Shown here: positions 51,481-61,600 of the stretch, piece after piece
Layout of the letters: every line of letters begins with the position of its first letter
Position numbering within the stretch: position 1 is the stretch's first letter
Assembly (NCBI RefSeq): GCF_003318255.1
Contig: NZ_QOCF01000014.1
Span: forward strand, 1 to 64,000
Direction of reading: 5' to 3'
From: Ruegeria sp. A3M17
Lineage (GTDB): Bacteria > Pseudomonadota > Alphaproteobacteria > Rhodobacterales > Rhodobacteraceae
Length of the DNA stretch: 64,000 nucleotides
The notes under the pieces: model-generated
Database searches by the model: none
What the model was told of the DNA's origin: nothing
The model's input: only the letters and a program-made list of their open reading frames with translations
Translations under genes and position numbers: made by a program

Positions 51481-53673
51481 ATGGATCGCGCCCAGATCGT
51501 TCACGAGAATTTCCTGACCCGGGTCGCCAATCGCGACTTTCCCGATGGAGCAAAGCCGCGGCAGGGGTTGAGTAAGACCGATGCGGTGTCGCTGTACCGG
51601 TCACAGGTCCTTAGCCGTGCGTTGGACCGGACCAGCCGGGCCATGCAGAAGGCGGGGCAAGGGTTTTATACCATCGGTTCATCCGGCCACGAAGGGATGG
51701 CCGCCGTTGCGCATGCCTTGCGCCCGACCGATATCGCCTTTCTTCACTATCGGGACGCAGCATTTCAGATCGCGCGGGCTGAGCAGGTGCCGGGGCAGCA
51801 GATCGCATGGGACATGCTGCTCAGCTTCGCCTGCTCGAAAGAGGATCCTACTTCGGGCGGGCGACATAAGGTTTTAGGTTCAAAGGCGCTGACGATCCCG
51901 CCGCAGACCTCGACGATCGCCAGCCATCTGCCCAAGGCGGTGGGCGCTGCTTATTCGCTTGGCGCCGCGCGGAGACACGATCCGGAACACCGTGAACTAC
52001 CCTTGGACGGGATTGCGGTGTGTTCCTTCGGGGATGCCTCGGCCAACCACTCCACCGCGCAGGGCGCGATCAACACCGCAGGCTGGACCAGCGTGCAGTC
52101 GACACCTTTGCCGCTGTTGTTTGTGTGTGAAGATAACGGGATCGGAATCTCGGTGAAAACCCCCAAAGGTTGGATACAGGCGTCGATGGAGCATCGCCCC
52201 GGGATCAAGTATTTTCAGGCTAACGGTCTGGATATCTACGAGACCTTCGCGGTGGCGCAGGACGCCGCTGAGTATGTTCGCTCCCGCCGTAAACCGGCCT
52301 TCCTGCACCTGAAAACCGTCCGCCTTTACGGACACGCCGGCGCAGATGTGCCGACCACGTACCTGCCAAAAGCCGAAGTCGAGGCGGATGAAGCTAACGA
52401 CCCACTGCTGCACTCGGTGCGCTTGCTGGAACAGGCTGGGGCGCTGGCGCCGGAACAGGCGTTGAAAATCTACGAAGATACCTGCGCCCGCACGGACCGC
52501 ATCGCGGCGGAGGCCGCCACCCGCCCGCACCTAGCCACCGCATCCGAGGTCATGGCTAGCCTGATCCCACCCAAGCGAACCTGCAAACCTACCAATGGTC
52601 CCAGTGCCGAAACACGCGCCAAGGCCTTTGGCGGCGACATGCGGGCAATGGATGATCCGCAACCCATGAGCCGTCTGATCAACTGGGCGCTGACCGATCT
52701 GATGTTGGAACACGGCGAGGTCGTCTGCATGGGCGAAGACGTTGGCCGCAAGGGCGGCGTCTATGGCGTGACGCAAAAGCTGCAGCAGCGCTTTGGCCCG
52801 GACCGGGTGATCGACACGTTGTTGGATGAGCAGTCCATTCTGGGGCTGGCCATTGGCATGGGGCATAACGGGTTCATTCCGATCCCCGAAATCCAGTTCC
52901 TCGCTTATCTGCACAATGCAGAAGACCAGATCAGAGGCGAAGCCGCGACGCTGCCCTTTTTCTCGAACGGGCAGTTCACCAACCCGATGGTTTTGCGCAT
53001 TGCCGGGCTTGGATATCAGAAAGGGTTCGGCGGCCATTTCCACAATGACAACTCGCTGGCTGTCCTGCGCGACATTCCCGGCGTGATCATTGCCTGTCCG
53101 TCGACAGGCGAAGATGCGGCGAAAATGCTGCGCGAATGTGTACGTTTGGCGCGCGAAGAACAGCGGCTGGTGGTCTTTCTGGAACCCATTGCCCTTTATC
53201 CCATGCGCGATCTGCACGATGCACAGGACGCAGGCTGGATGACGACGTATCCGTCGCCTGACCAGAGTATCGCGCTGGGTGAGGTTGGCGTGCATGGCGA
53301 GGGTAAAGATCTGGCCATCGTCACTTATGGCAACGGGCATTATCTGTCGAAACAGGCTCGGCCCGAGTTGGAGGCAGCAGGCGTAAAAACCCGTATCATC
53401 GACATGCGCTGGCTGGCACCTCTCCCGATTGAGGCTCTGCGTCAGGCCACAAAGGGTTGCAAACACGTCCTGATCGTCGACGAATGCCGCCGCACTGGCA
53501 GCCAGTCCGAGGGGCTGATGACCTTTTTCACTAAAAACAGTCCCACGATCTCAACTGCGCGCGTCGTGGCCGAAGATTGTTTTATCGCCACTGGCCCCGC
53601 CTATGCCGCTCCGCTGCCGTCGAAAGAGGGGATTGTCGCCGCTGCGCTAAAACTGACGGGAGGCCGCTCATGA
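51481..53673 (+). CDS. Fused alpha/beta 2-oxoacid dehydrogenase E1-type protein
   Basis: Protein of 730 residues uniting both E1 chains of the branched-chain/pyruvate type. The alpha part (1-370) has HYRDAAFQ (H89-D92) and the diphosphate motif G184-D185-x3-N189 (SFGDASANHS). The beta part (about 385-730) has MGEDVGRKGGVYGVTQKLQ, RVIDTLLDEQSILGLAIGMG and VDECRRTGSQSEG. No E2 or E3 gene is adjacent. It could act alone as a 2-oxoacid decarboxylase or acyloin-type synthase, or give its acyl group to a partner; a FabD-like gene follows with a four-base overlap. Confidence 0.9.
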   Translation: MDRAQIVHENFLTRVANRDFPDGAKPRQGLSKTDAVSLYRSQVLSRALDRTSRAMQKAGQGFYTIGSSGHEGMAAVAHALRPTDIAFLHYRDAAFQIARAEQVPGQQIAWDMLLSFACSKEDPTSGGRHKVLGSKALTIPPQTSTIASHLPKAVGAAYSLGAARRHDPEHRELPLDGIAVCSFGDASANHSTAQGAINTAGWTSVQSTPLPLLFVCEDNGIGISVKTPKGWIQASMEHRPGIKYFQANGLDIYETFAVAQDAAEYVRSRRKPAFLHLKTVRLYGHAGADVPTTYLPKAEVEADEANDPLLHSVRLLEQAGALAPEQALKIYEDTCARTDRIAAEAATRPHLATASEVMASLIPPKRTCKPTNGPSAETRAKAFGGDMRAMDDPQPMSRLINWALTDLMLEHGEVVCMGEDVGRKGGVYGVTQKLQQRFGPDRVIDTLLDEQSILGLAIGMGHNGFIPIPEIQFLAYLHNAEDQIRGEAATLPFFSNGQFTNPMVLRIAGLGYQKGFGGHFHNDNSLAVLRDIPGVIIACPSTGEDAAKMLRECVRLAREEQRLVVFLEPIALYPMRDLHDAQDAGWMTTYPSPDQSIALGEVGVHGEGKDLAIVTYGNGHYLSKQARPELEAAGVKTRIIDMRWLAPLPIEALRQATKGCKHVLIVDECRRTGSQSEGLMTFFTKNSPTISTARVVAEDCFIATGPAYAAPLPSKEGIVAAALKLTGGRS

Positions 53674-54704
53674 CCCGCACAGCAGTCGTCATCTGCCCCG
53701 GTCGGGGTACATACAACAAGCCCGAGCTTGGCTATATGCATCGCCATCACGCGCAGCAGAATGCGATGTTTCGGGGCTTCGACGCGATACGTGCGGAAGC
53801 AGGGCAAGAGGCCGTTACCGCATTGGATGGCGCAGCGCGGTTCACAGTTTCCAAGTATTCAAAAGGCGATATTGCTTCACCGCTCATCTACGCAGCTTCG
53901 CTGGCAGACGCGCAATCGCTGGCCGATGATATCGAGGTGGTCGCGGTCACCGGGAACTCGATGGGTTGGTATATTGCGCTGGCCGCTGCCGGGGCGTTGT
54001 CGCCTGACCACGGGTTCCGCGTCGTGAACACGATGGGAACACTGATGCAGGATCACCTGATCGGTGGCCAACTAGTTTATCCCTTTGCCGACGACGGTTG
54101 GGCGGACAACGCTGTTCGCAAGGCAGAGCTGCTGACGGATGTGAAACGCATCAATGCGATGGAAGGTCACGACCTTGCTTTGTCCATTGATCTGGGCGGA
54201 ATGCTGGTTCTGGCAGGCAATGAAATGGGGCTGAAGGCGTTCGAGGCGTCGCAACCCACCGTGCAGGACCGTTTCCCGATGCGCTTGTCAAACCATGCCG
54301 CGTTTCACACATCCTTGCAGGCACCGGTCGCTGCCGAAGGGCGTGCGCGCTTGGGCGCGGATTTGTTCGGACAGCCTGAACGCCCCTTGATCGACGGTCG
54401 CGGAAAGATTTGGTGGCCGGGTGCGACGGATACGCAGGCGCTTTGGGATTATACCCTGGGCCACCAAGTGACCGAACCCTATGACTTTACCCGTGCGATC
54501 CAGACCGCCGCGCATGAGTTCGCGCCAGACCTGTTCATTGTTACCGGTCCCGGCGCGACCTTAGGTGGCGCAGTGGCGCAATCTCTTGCTCTGGCGAACT
54601 GGCGTGGCATGGATAACAAGGCTGATTTTCAAGCGAAACAGGATGCGCAACCCTTCCTGATCGCCATGGGGCGCCAGGATCAAAGAGCGCTTGCAACCGG
54701 CTGA
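53670..54704 (+). CDS. FabD-like acyltransferase
   Basis: Protein of 344 residues with the malonyl-CoA:ACP transacylase fold. The nucleophile S97 lies in VTGNSMGWYI (GxSxG) and the catalytic His is probably H213 in AAFHTSL; the N-terminus CPGRGTYNKPELG replaces the FPGQG loop. No acyl carrier protein is nearby. ATG overlaps the E1 stop (ATGA). Its coupling to an E1 suggests acyl transfer from an E1 product to an unseen carrier or CoA. Not the housekeeping fabD, which normally sits with fabG/acpP. Confidence 0.85.
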   Translation: MTRTAVVICPGRGTYNKPELGYMHRHHAQQNAMFRGFDAIRAEAGQEAVTALDGAARFTVSKYSKGDIASPLIYAASLADAQSLADDIEVVAVTGNSMGWYIALAAAGALSPDHGFRVVNTMGTLMQDHLIGGQLVYPFADDGWADNAVRKAELLTDVKRINAMEGHDLALSIDLGGMLVLAGNEMGLKAFEASQPTVQDRFPMRLSNHAAFHTSLQAPVAAEGRARLGADLFGQPERPLIDGRGKIWWPGATDTQALWDYTLGHQVTEPYDFTRAIQTAAHEFAPDLFIVTGPGATLGGAVAQSLALANWRGMDNKADFQAKQDAQPFLIAMGRQDQRALATG

Positions 54705-54743
54705 CACTGCCCTGATGATCCGCGCAATTTCAAGGAGCGCGAC

Positions 54744-56015
54744 GTGAGCGACCACAACCAGTCCCTTTGGCTGAACACATGCCGTGAACATGTCGAACCC
54801 GGTGTTTCGACCGGTGATATCACTGTTGATCTGGCGGTGATCGGTGGTGGGTACACCGGGTGTTCTGCGGCCCTGACTGCAGCCAAGGCTGGTGCTTCGG
54901 TCTGTCTTCTTGAGGCGTGTGATGTCGGTCACGGTGGCTCGGGCCGCAATGTCGGGCTGGCGAATGCGGGGCTGTGGTTGCCGCCCGCTGAGATTCGCGC
55001 GCATCTGGGTGACATAGTTGGGGATCGGCTGGTTGACCTTCTGGCTGCGGCCCCATCAGAGGTGTTCAGCCTGATCGACCAGCATGGGATAGACTGCGAA
55101 CCTGTGCGCAACGGAACTTTGCACTGTGCGCATTTGGCTGCGGGTCTTCGGGATCTGCAGGTCCGCCATGCGCAACTCAGCGCTGCTGACGCACCGGTTG
55201 AGTTGCTGTCTGCAGAACTGACAGCCCAGCGCACCGGCAGTGCGGCCTTTGGTGGCGCCCTGTTCGATCCGCGCGCCGGAACCATCCAGCCATTGGCATA
55301 TGTGCGTGGATTGGCCCGTGCCGGGGTCGAGGCTGGCGCGTTGGTTTTCACGCAAGACCCGGTTCTGTCCATGCAGCAGATAGATGGAATCTGGGTGGTG
55401 AAGACTGCTCGGCGCACAGTGCGCGCCAAATGGGTCATTCAGGCGACCAATGCCTATCACCGTGATCTGACCGCATCGGCGCCCGCCTATGTGCCGGTCT
55501 ATTATTTCCAATATGCCACGGCCCCATTGTCCGACAATCTGCGCGCCAGCGTTTTGCCGGGGGATGAGGGGTGCTGGGACACAGACCTGATCATGACCTC
55601 GTTCCGAATGGATCAAGAGGGGCGGTTTATCATCGGTGCCATGGGTGATCTGGATCGGGCAGGCGGCGCGATTCACAAAAGCTGGATCAGTCGCAAACTG
55701 GCTCAGCTGTATCCGCAACTGGCAGATCAGCCGTTGGTCGAAGGGTGGCATGGCCGCATCGCGATGACTTCGGACCACATCCCGAAGATAACGCAGATCG
55801 GTCCCAACGCCCTGTCAGTTCATGGATTTTCGGGGCGTGGGATCGGACCAGGCACCGTCTTTGGCCGCCTTGTTGCCCAAAGTCTGTTGCAGGACGACCC
55901 AAGCCTTTTGCCGGTGCCCGCAGTCGCCGAGTATCAGGAAAAGTGGATAGGGCTACGCCGCGCCTATTTTGAAACCGGCGCGGCGCTGACCCATTTTGTC
56001 AAAGCGCGGTTCTGA
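54744..56015 (+). CDS. FAD-dependent amine oxidoreductase (DadA/PuuB-like)
   Basis: Flavoenzyme of 423 residues of the DAO family: GxGxxG in LAVIGGGYTGCSAALTAAKA, CDVGHGGSGRNVGLANAGLW and a C-terminal HGFSGRGIGPGTVFGRL. It resembles gamma-glutamylputrescine oxidase and glycine/sarcosine oxidase-like enzymes. It begins with GTG at 54744, well supported by AAGGAG eight bases upstream. Fourth gene of the operon; it probably oxidises an amine or N-methyl amino acid to feed or drain the pathway. Confidence 0.9.
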   Translation: MSDHNQSLWLNTCREHVEPGVSTGDITVDLAVIGGGYTGCSAALTAAKAGASVCLLEACDVGHGGSGRNVGLANAGLWLPPAEIRAHLGDIVGDRLVDLLAAAPSEVFSLIDQHGIDCEPVRNGTLHCAHLAAGLRDLQVRHAQLSAADAPVELLSAELTAQRTGSAAFGGALFDPRAGTIQPLAYVRGLARAGVEAGALVFTQDPVLSMQQIDGIWVVKTARRTVRAKWVIQATNAYHRDLTASAPAYVPVYYFQYATAPLSDNLRASVLPGDEGCWDTDLIMTSFRMDQEGRFIIGAMGDLDRAGGAIHKSWISRKLAQLYPQLADQPLVEGWHGRIAMTSDHIPKITQIGPNALSVHGFSGRGIGPGTVFGRLVAQSLLQDDPSLLPVPAVAEYQEKWIGLRRAYFETGAALTHFVKARF

Positions 56016-56017
56016 CT

Positions 56018-56719
56018 TCAGACCGCGCGGGTGATACCGCCATCAACCCGGATGTTTTGACCGGTGATATAGCCGCCGCCTTCTGACGCAAGCATTGCCA
56101 CGACCGAGGCGATCTCGTCATAGCTGCGTCCATAGCGGCCCATCGGGATGCGCGCGCGGAATTCCTCTTTCTCTGGCAAGCTGTCTATGAAGCCTGGCAA
56201 GACGTTGTTCATCCGAATGTTGTCAGCCGCGTAATGATCCGAGAACAGCTTGGTGAAGGCGGCCAAACCCGCGCGAAAAACACCCGACGTCGGGAAGACA
56301 GGGTCGGGCTCGAACGCTGCGAAGGTTGAAATGTTGATGATCGACCCACCACCTTGCTTCTGCATGATAGGTGTCACAAGCCTGGTTGGTCTGACGGCGT
56401 TCAGGAAATAGACGTCCATTCCGGTGTGCCAATCCTCGTCCGACAGCTCCAGCACCGGCGCGCGCGGTCCGTGACCGGCCGAGTTGACCAGCACGTCGAT
56501 GCGCCCCCAATGGGTCATAGCGGTATCGACCAGGTTTTGCAGATCATCCGTCGACTGGTTTGACCCGGTCACACCGACGCCACCCAGTTCGTGTGCCAGT
56601 GCCTCACCCTTGCCAGAAGACGACAGGATGCCGACCTTGAACCCGTCTGCGGCCAGACGTCGGGCTGAATCCGCGCCCATTCCGCTGCCGCCCGCTGTTA
56701 TCAGCGCCACTTTGGTCAT
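56018..56719 (-). CDS. Short-chain dehydrogenase/reductase with altered active site
   Basis: SDR of 233 residues with nucleotide-binding ITAGGSGMGADSARRLA, VNSAGHGPRAPV and an intact GYITGQNIRVDGG C-terminus. The conserved catalytic Tyr-x3-Lys is missing: after INIS (S131) the segment is TSGVFRAGLAAFTK, so Tyr becomes S145 and Lys becomes R149. Activity as a normal reductase is doubtful. ATG 56719 has GGAG eight bases upstream. Divergent from a LysR gene at 56823; converges with the FAD gene, two bases apart. Confidence 0.88.
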   Translation of the reverse strand: MTKVALITAGGSGMGADSARRLAADGFKVGILSSSGKGEALAHELGGVGVTGSNQSTDDLQNLVDTAMTHWGRIDVLVNSAGHGPRAPVLELSDEDWHTGMDVYFLNAVRPTRLVTPIMQKQGGGSIINISTFAAFEPDPVFPTSGVFRAGLAAFTKLFSDHYAADNIRMNNVLPGFIDSLPEKEEFRARIPMGRYGRSYDEIASVVAMLASEGGGYITGQNIRVDGGITRAV

Positions 56720-56822
56720 GTGATTTCTCCATTCATTGATGGCATAAAGATGCGCTTTGGCGATCTGATTGACCAATCAGTTCTGCTGGCCTTATGATGT
56801 AGAAAAACTACAGGGTGCTACG

Positions 56823-57674
56823 ATGGCGGCTCTTCCCCCTCTGAACGCTTTGCGGGCCTTCGAAGCTTCGGCGCGGCATCTGAACTTTCGCTTGGCCGCC
56901 GAGGACTTGGGTGTCACCCAAGGTGCTGTCGCCCAGCAGGTACGCGGGCTTGAGGCGCGATTGGCTGTGACGCTCTTTGACCGCCTGCCACGCGGCCTTG
57001 CGCTGACCGAGGCCGGACGCAGATTCCATGCGCCCTTGCGCCGAGCCTTCCGACTGATCGAAGAGGCTGTCGAGGATCTTTCTGGGGACAGACAAATTAC
57101 TATCTCTGTCACGCCCAGCTTTGCCTCGAAATGGCTGGTTCCACGACTTCCGGACTTTACGCGGCACCACCCTGATATTGCCGTGCAGGTCGACGCGCGG
57201 GAACGGCTGGCGGATTTCCAGGGGGACGGTGTCGACATTGCTGTTCGGCAAGGGCGCGCGCCTTTTGGGCCGGGGGTGGTCGCAGTGCCTCTGTTTTCTA
57301 CAACTTTCGTTCCGGTTTGCGGTCCTGAGATGGCGGCCAGGATTGCGCATCCTGCTGACCTGACAAAGCACACTCTGTTAAATGACACCCATGGGCTGTG
57401 GCCTTTGTTTCTGCAGCGGGCAGGGATCACCGGCAAGCCGAAGATGATGAGTTTCAGCCAGACCAGCCTTGCCATCGACGCAGCCGTGTCGGGGCAGGGT
57501 GTTGCGCTCGCTAACGAACCGCTTGTTTCTGCCCAGTTGGCCGCCGGTCAGTTGGTGCGCCCGATCACGGACGAGCTGGTCGAGGACCTGGGCTTTTACA
57601 TCGTAACACCCAAACAGCCACGCCACCCCGCGCTGGTCGCAGTGATGAAAGACTGGTTGCTGTCTCAGTCCTGA
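56823..57674 (+). CDS. LysR family regulator (GcvA-like)
   Basis: Regulator of 283 residues: ALPPLNALRAFEASARHLNF, VTQGAVAQQVRGLE and DRLPRGLALTEAGRRFHAPL form the DNA-binding end, then a GcvA-type effector domain. Divergent from the SDR gene at 56719, which it probably controls. Its 3' end overlaps that of the next LysR by ten bases (tail to tail). Confidence 0.92.
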   Translation: MAALPPLNALRAFEASARHLNFRLAAEDLGVTQGAVAQQVRGLEARLAVTLFDRLPRGLALTEAGRRFHAPLRRAFRLIEEAVEDLSGDRQITISVTPSFASKWLVPRLPDFTRHHPDIAVQVDARERLADFQGDGVDIAVRQGRAPFGPGVVAVPLFSTTFVPVCGPEMAARIAHPADLTKHTLLNDTHGLWPLFLQRAGITGKPKMMSFSQTSLAIDAAVSGQGVALANEPLVSAQLAAGQLVRPITDELVEDLGFYIVTPKQPRHPALVAVMKDWLLSQS

Positions 57675-58567
57675 AGCGTCGTTGCGATGGCTTCGATCCT
57701 GTCACGCAACCAGCGATGTGCCGGGTCGTTGGACGACCTTTGGTGCCAGACCATGTAGATCGAGACAGGCTCGCACGCGAAGGGCAGAGGTGCACAATCC
57801 AACGCACGTAGTGGCCCGCGTTTCATCAACGCCGTATCGGTGGAAATCAGGTCGCCGCCTTTCACAAATGAGGTAATGGCATTGAAATGCGGCAGGGTAA
57901 CCGTCGGTGGCCTGATCTGGTTTTGATCGACACCCCGCATAACAGCGCGCGAACTGCGGCCATCCGCAAAACGCACTTCGACATGTTCGGTGTCGCAATA
58001 GGTTTCCCAACTGTCTGGAGGAGATCGTCGCGTGCCATCATAGTAGATCATCAACGGGCTGCTGAGGATGCGCTTTTGAAAGATGTCCGGTCCATCCGGC
58101 GGCAAAGGCGTCAGCATCAATTGACACCGATCGCTGCGCAGCAGCTCAGGGTCTGGAACACCTGATGGGATAAACCCCAACCCCAGCCGCACGCCTTCGG
58201 CCCGAACTTCTTGCAGCAATTGCGGGAAAATCAATTCCCTCGGCATGTCGTTGGTGGCGATGTGAAAGACCATCTCTTCGGACAGCGGGTCGAACGGGCG
58301 GTCCTCGGTCAGCCCGCGCATATTGTCCAGAACCTGCTGCACGGGGTCTTTCAGGGACAAGGCGCGCTCAGTAGGGGTCAGACCCTGCCCTGATCTGATG
58401 AATAACGGATCGCCCAGAACCACCCGAAGTTTGGACAGGGTGTGGCTGATGGCCGATTGTGTCACGCCAAGCCGATCTGCCGCTTTGGACACCGAGTTTT
58501 CTTCGAGAATGGTCAGAAAGACCCTCAGGACTTTGCCATCCAGATCCATGAAATCAATTTTGCTCAT
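57665..58567 (-). CDS. LysR family regulator (NodD/PcpR-like)
   Basis: Regulator of 300 residues with FMDLDGKVLRVFLTILEENS, VTQSAISHTLSKLRVVLGDP and LFIRSGQGLTPTERAL, the form typical of the NodD/NahR/PcpR group, which responds to aromatic compounds. It is divergent from the reductive dehalogenase gene (76-base gap), with the palindrome ATTCATGAAT between. It is the natural candidate to switch the dehalogenase on with halogenated phenols. Confidence 0.9.
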   Translation of the reverse strand: MSKIDFMDLDGKVLRVFLTILEENSVSKAADRLGVTQSAISHTLSKLRVVLGDPLFIRSGQGLTPTERALSLKDPVQQVLDNMRGLTEDRPFDPLSEEMVFHIATNDMPRELIFPQLLQEVRAEGVRLGLGFIPSGVPDPELLRSDRCQLMLTPLPPDGPDIFQKRILSSPLMIYYDGTRRSPPDSWETYCDTEHVEVRFADGRSSRAVMRGVDQNQIRPPTVTLPHFNAITSFVKGGDLISTDTALMKRGPLRALDCAPLPFACEPVSIYMVWHQRSSNDPAHRWLRDRIEAIATTLQD

Positions 58568-58580
58568 ACCGCTTATGATT

Positions 58581-58590
58581 ATTCATGAAT
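58581..58590. promoter_or_regulatory. Palindrome in rdhA/LysR divergent gap
   Basis: ATTCATGAAT is a perfect ten-base palindrome inside the short gap between the divergent LysR and dehalogenase genes. LysR boxes of the NodD/NahR group commonly contain such ATTC/GAAT halves. Inferred operator. Confidence 0.45.
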
Positions 58591-58643
58591 GGATTTACTG
58601 TCCACGCCGCATTAGGTGACAATTAGAAATCAGGAGGCGCACA

Positions 58644-61600
58644 ATGGGGATCCGCTTTTTCTCGGACAAGAACCGGCCGGTCCACATGGGGCCTTATCCG
58701 TTGGAGCGGTTGGCACGTCAGAGCGTTGTGCCGGACCTGTCCTTTGTGCAGCCGATGCCCGTGCTCAGTTTTCACCGGCCGGATCAGCCTGAAAGCATCG
58801 TCAATGCCATGGGTGAGTTTCAGGCGATGATGGACGCTATTCGTGATGGCTTCGTAAATGCTGTGCCCTCTGAAATCCCGGCTGATCCGACCGCGCGGGC
58901 ACATCACCTGAAGGCCTTTGGCTATTTCAATGACGCGTCGATGATGGGGTGCGGGCCTTTGCCCGCCAAGGCGATGCTGCCCCAGCCGCGTCATAACCCC
59001 GACATAAATCGTCTGGCCCATGCGCTGAAGACCCGGCAGACCAAGACGCTGGCGTCGGGCATCGATGTCATCATGGCGGACCTGAAAGAAAGCATGGAGG
59101 CTGCGCCCAAGCCGATGGACACGCACCGCCACGCCATCGTCTTTGTCTATGAACACAACCGTGATCCCAACCGGGATGAGCTCGGCTCAGATTGGATCAT
59201 GGACGCGCAGGACCACCGTTCCTGTTTGCTGGCGACCGAAAATGCGGTGGTGATTGCCAACTATATCCGGTTGTTGGGGTTCGATGCGCGGGCGCATACC
59301 GCGATGTCCTCTGAGGTTGATCTGGGCAAGCTGGCGGTGGCGGCGGGCTTAGCCTCGGTCGAGGGTGGCGATGTCGTTGTGCCTTGGCTGGGCAAGCGGT
59401 TTGGTCTGGCAGCTGTTACGACCGAGATGGAGCTTGCGCATGATCAACCCCTGCAATCCATGGCGCAGCAGCCTTGGTTTCGCACTCAGGGTCCGGCGTG
59501 GTGGCTGGGAACGGGGTTCGCCAAGAACGCGCTGAACCGGGATGCTTATGCCAAACGACGCTACGTGGACGGGGCGCATCCGTTCGAGAAGCTTAAGCGC
59601 GTCGAGGACCCGACGACCTACATCGACGAAGAAAACGTGGCCCGCGTTCCCAAACGCGCCGACATGTTTGCCCGCGCACAATTCGGGGATATGGGCAAAC
59701 CGCTGCAGGATGCAGCCAGGGGGGGGCACTATGTGCGCAAGGCCGCCCCCAGTTTCGCCCAACGACGTTCACTGGGCGCATTTGTGCTTTTGCAGGATGG
59801 CAACAGCGCAAATGGCCCGTGTCCGAACGATGCCGCCCGAAATGCCGCGAATATCAAGGCCGCGACCTATTTCATTGGGGGCGATGCCGTAGGCCTCAGC
59901 CGTTGTCCGGAATGGGCGTGGTACTCTCACGACGCGACCGGAGAGGAGATCAACCCGACCCACGATCAGGCCATCAGCATGATCATCGACCAGGGCTATG
60001 AAACGATGGAGGGGTCCAGTGGCGATGACTGGATCGCAGTTGCCCAGTCGATGCGCGCCTATCTGCGGTTTTCACTTTTGGGCGGTGTGATCGCGCAGCA
60101 GATCCGCAACCTTGGCTTCAAGGCCAAGGCACATACGGTCATGGATGGCGAGGTGCTTCAGCCGCCGCTTTTGCTGCTGTCCGGATTGGGCGAGGTCAGC
60201 CGGATTGGCGAGGTCATCCTGAACCCCTACCTTGGTCCAAGGCTCAAGTCCGGCGCTGTGACAACCGATATGCCGATGGAGCACGACAGACCGATTGATT
60301 TTGGCCTGCAGACTTTCTGTGAAAGCTGCAACAAATGCGCGCGCGAATGTCCTTCGGGGGCAATCACCGCGGGGCCGAAACTCATGTTCAACGGCTATGA
60401 GATCTGGAAATCCGACAGCCAGAAATGCGCGACCTATCGCGTGACCACACCCGGCGGTGCGATGTGCGGGCGCTGCATGAAGACGTGCCCGTGGAACCTT
60501 GAGGGCATCTTCAAGGAACGCCCGTTCCGTTGGGCCGCGATGAACATCCCGAAAGCCGCGCCAGCATTGGCGAAACTGGACGATGCCGTGGGTAACGGCG
60601 GTTTGAATGACACCAAAAAATGGTGGTGGGATATCGAACTACAGGCGGACGGCGCTTACCGCCCGACGCAACATCCGCTGAACCGGCGTGACCTGCAAAC
60701 GGATCTGGACCTGCAGTTCGAAGATCAGACATTGGCCGTCTATCCCGCCTATCTTGCCCCCCATCCGTGGCCATATCCCTTTGCGATGGACCGCGAGGCC
60801 GGGATTGCGGCCTATCAGGCGATGGTTTCAGCCGAAGAATATAAAAACCGCAAGGCAGCGGGGGATATGTCGATCGTGCATCGATACTCAATCGCGGGCG
60901 ACGCGCCGGTGATGCGGGTTGCGCTGACCAAGGTCGGCAAGATGACGGCGGATGTGACCAAGTATGAATTCTCGGCCCTGAATGGTGCGCCGTTACCGGA
61001 TTGGACCGCCGGGGCGCACCTGGATGTGCTGGTCGCGCCTGAGTTTCTGCGTCAGTATTCTATGTCGGGGGACCCATCGGACAGGTCAGTCTATCAGATC
61101 GGCGTCCTGCGCGAGGATGAAGGACGCGGTGGTTCGGCCCTGTTGCATCGAATCTTCAACGAAGGGCGCAAGGTCTTCATCTCGAAACCGATCAACCATT
61201 TCGAACTGGATGAGAGCGCAACAAAGACTTTTTTGATGGGCGGCGGGATCGGGATTACTCCGATGATCGCCTTTGCACACCGCCTGTATGCGCTGGGCAA
61301 GCCGTTCGCACTGCACTATTCCGCCAGCACCCGCGCTGGGGCCGGGTACTTGGACGATCTGGCGGTGATGCCCTGGGCCGACCACGTGCATTTTCATTTC
61401 TCGAACGAAGGAACGCGCGCCGATCTGGATGCAGTCTTGTCGGGGTATCAGGAAGGGTGGCACGTCTATACCTGCGGACCGGATCGCTACATGGACGGTG
61501 TCATACAAGCGGCCGACCGGCAGGGATTCCCCGAAGAGGCGCGGCACCTGGAGTATTTCTCGGTCCCCGAACAGCCGGAATATGAAAATCACTCCTTTAC

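Noticed and set aside
52531..53466. Long open frame on the minus strand (311 codons)
   Set aside because: Opposite the fused E1 gene, Arg/Gln/His-rich composition, no domain.
53670..54704. Housekeeping fabD
   Set aside because: It lacks the FPGQG start and neighbours such as fabG and acpP; better seen as a specialised acyltransferase.
58568..58643. Cobalamin riboswitch upstream of the dehalogenase
   Set aside because: The gap is only 76 bases and holds no B12-box-like sequence.
58644..58730. Tat signal on the dehalogenase
   Set aside because: The N-terminus (GIRFFSDKNRPVHMGPYP) has no twin-arginine motif or hydrophobic stretch, so a respiratory RdhA is unlikely.
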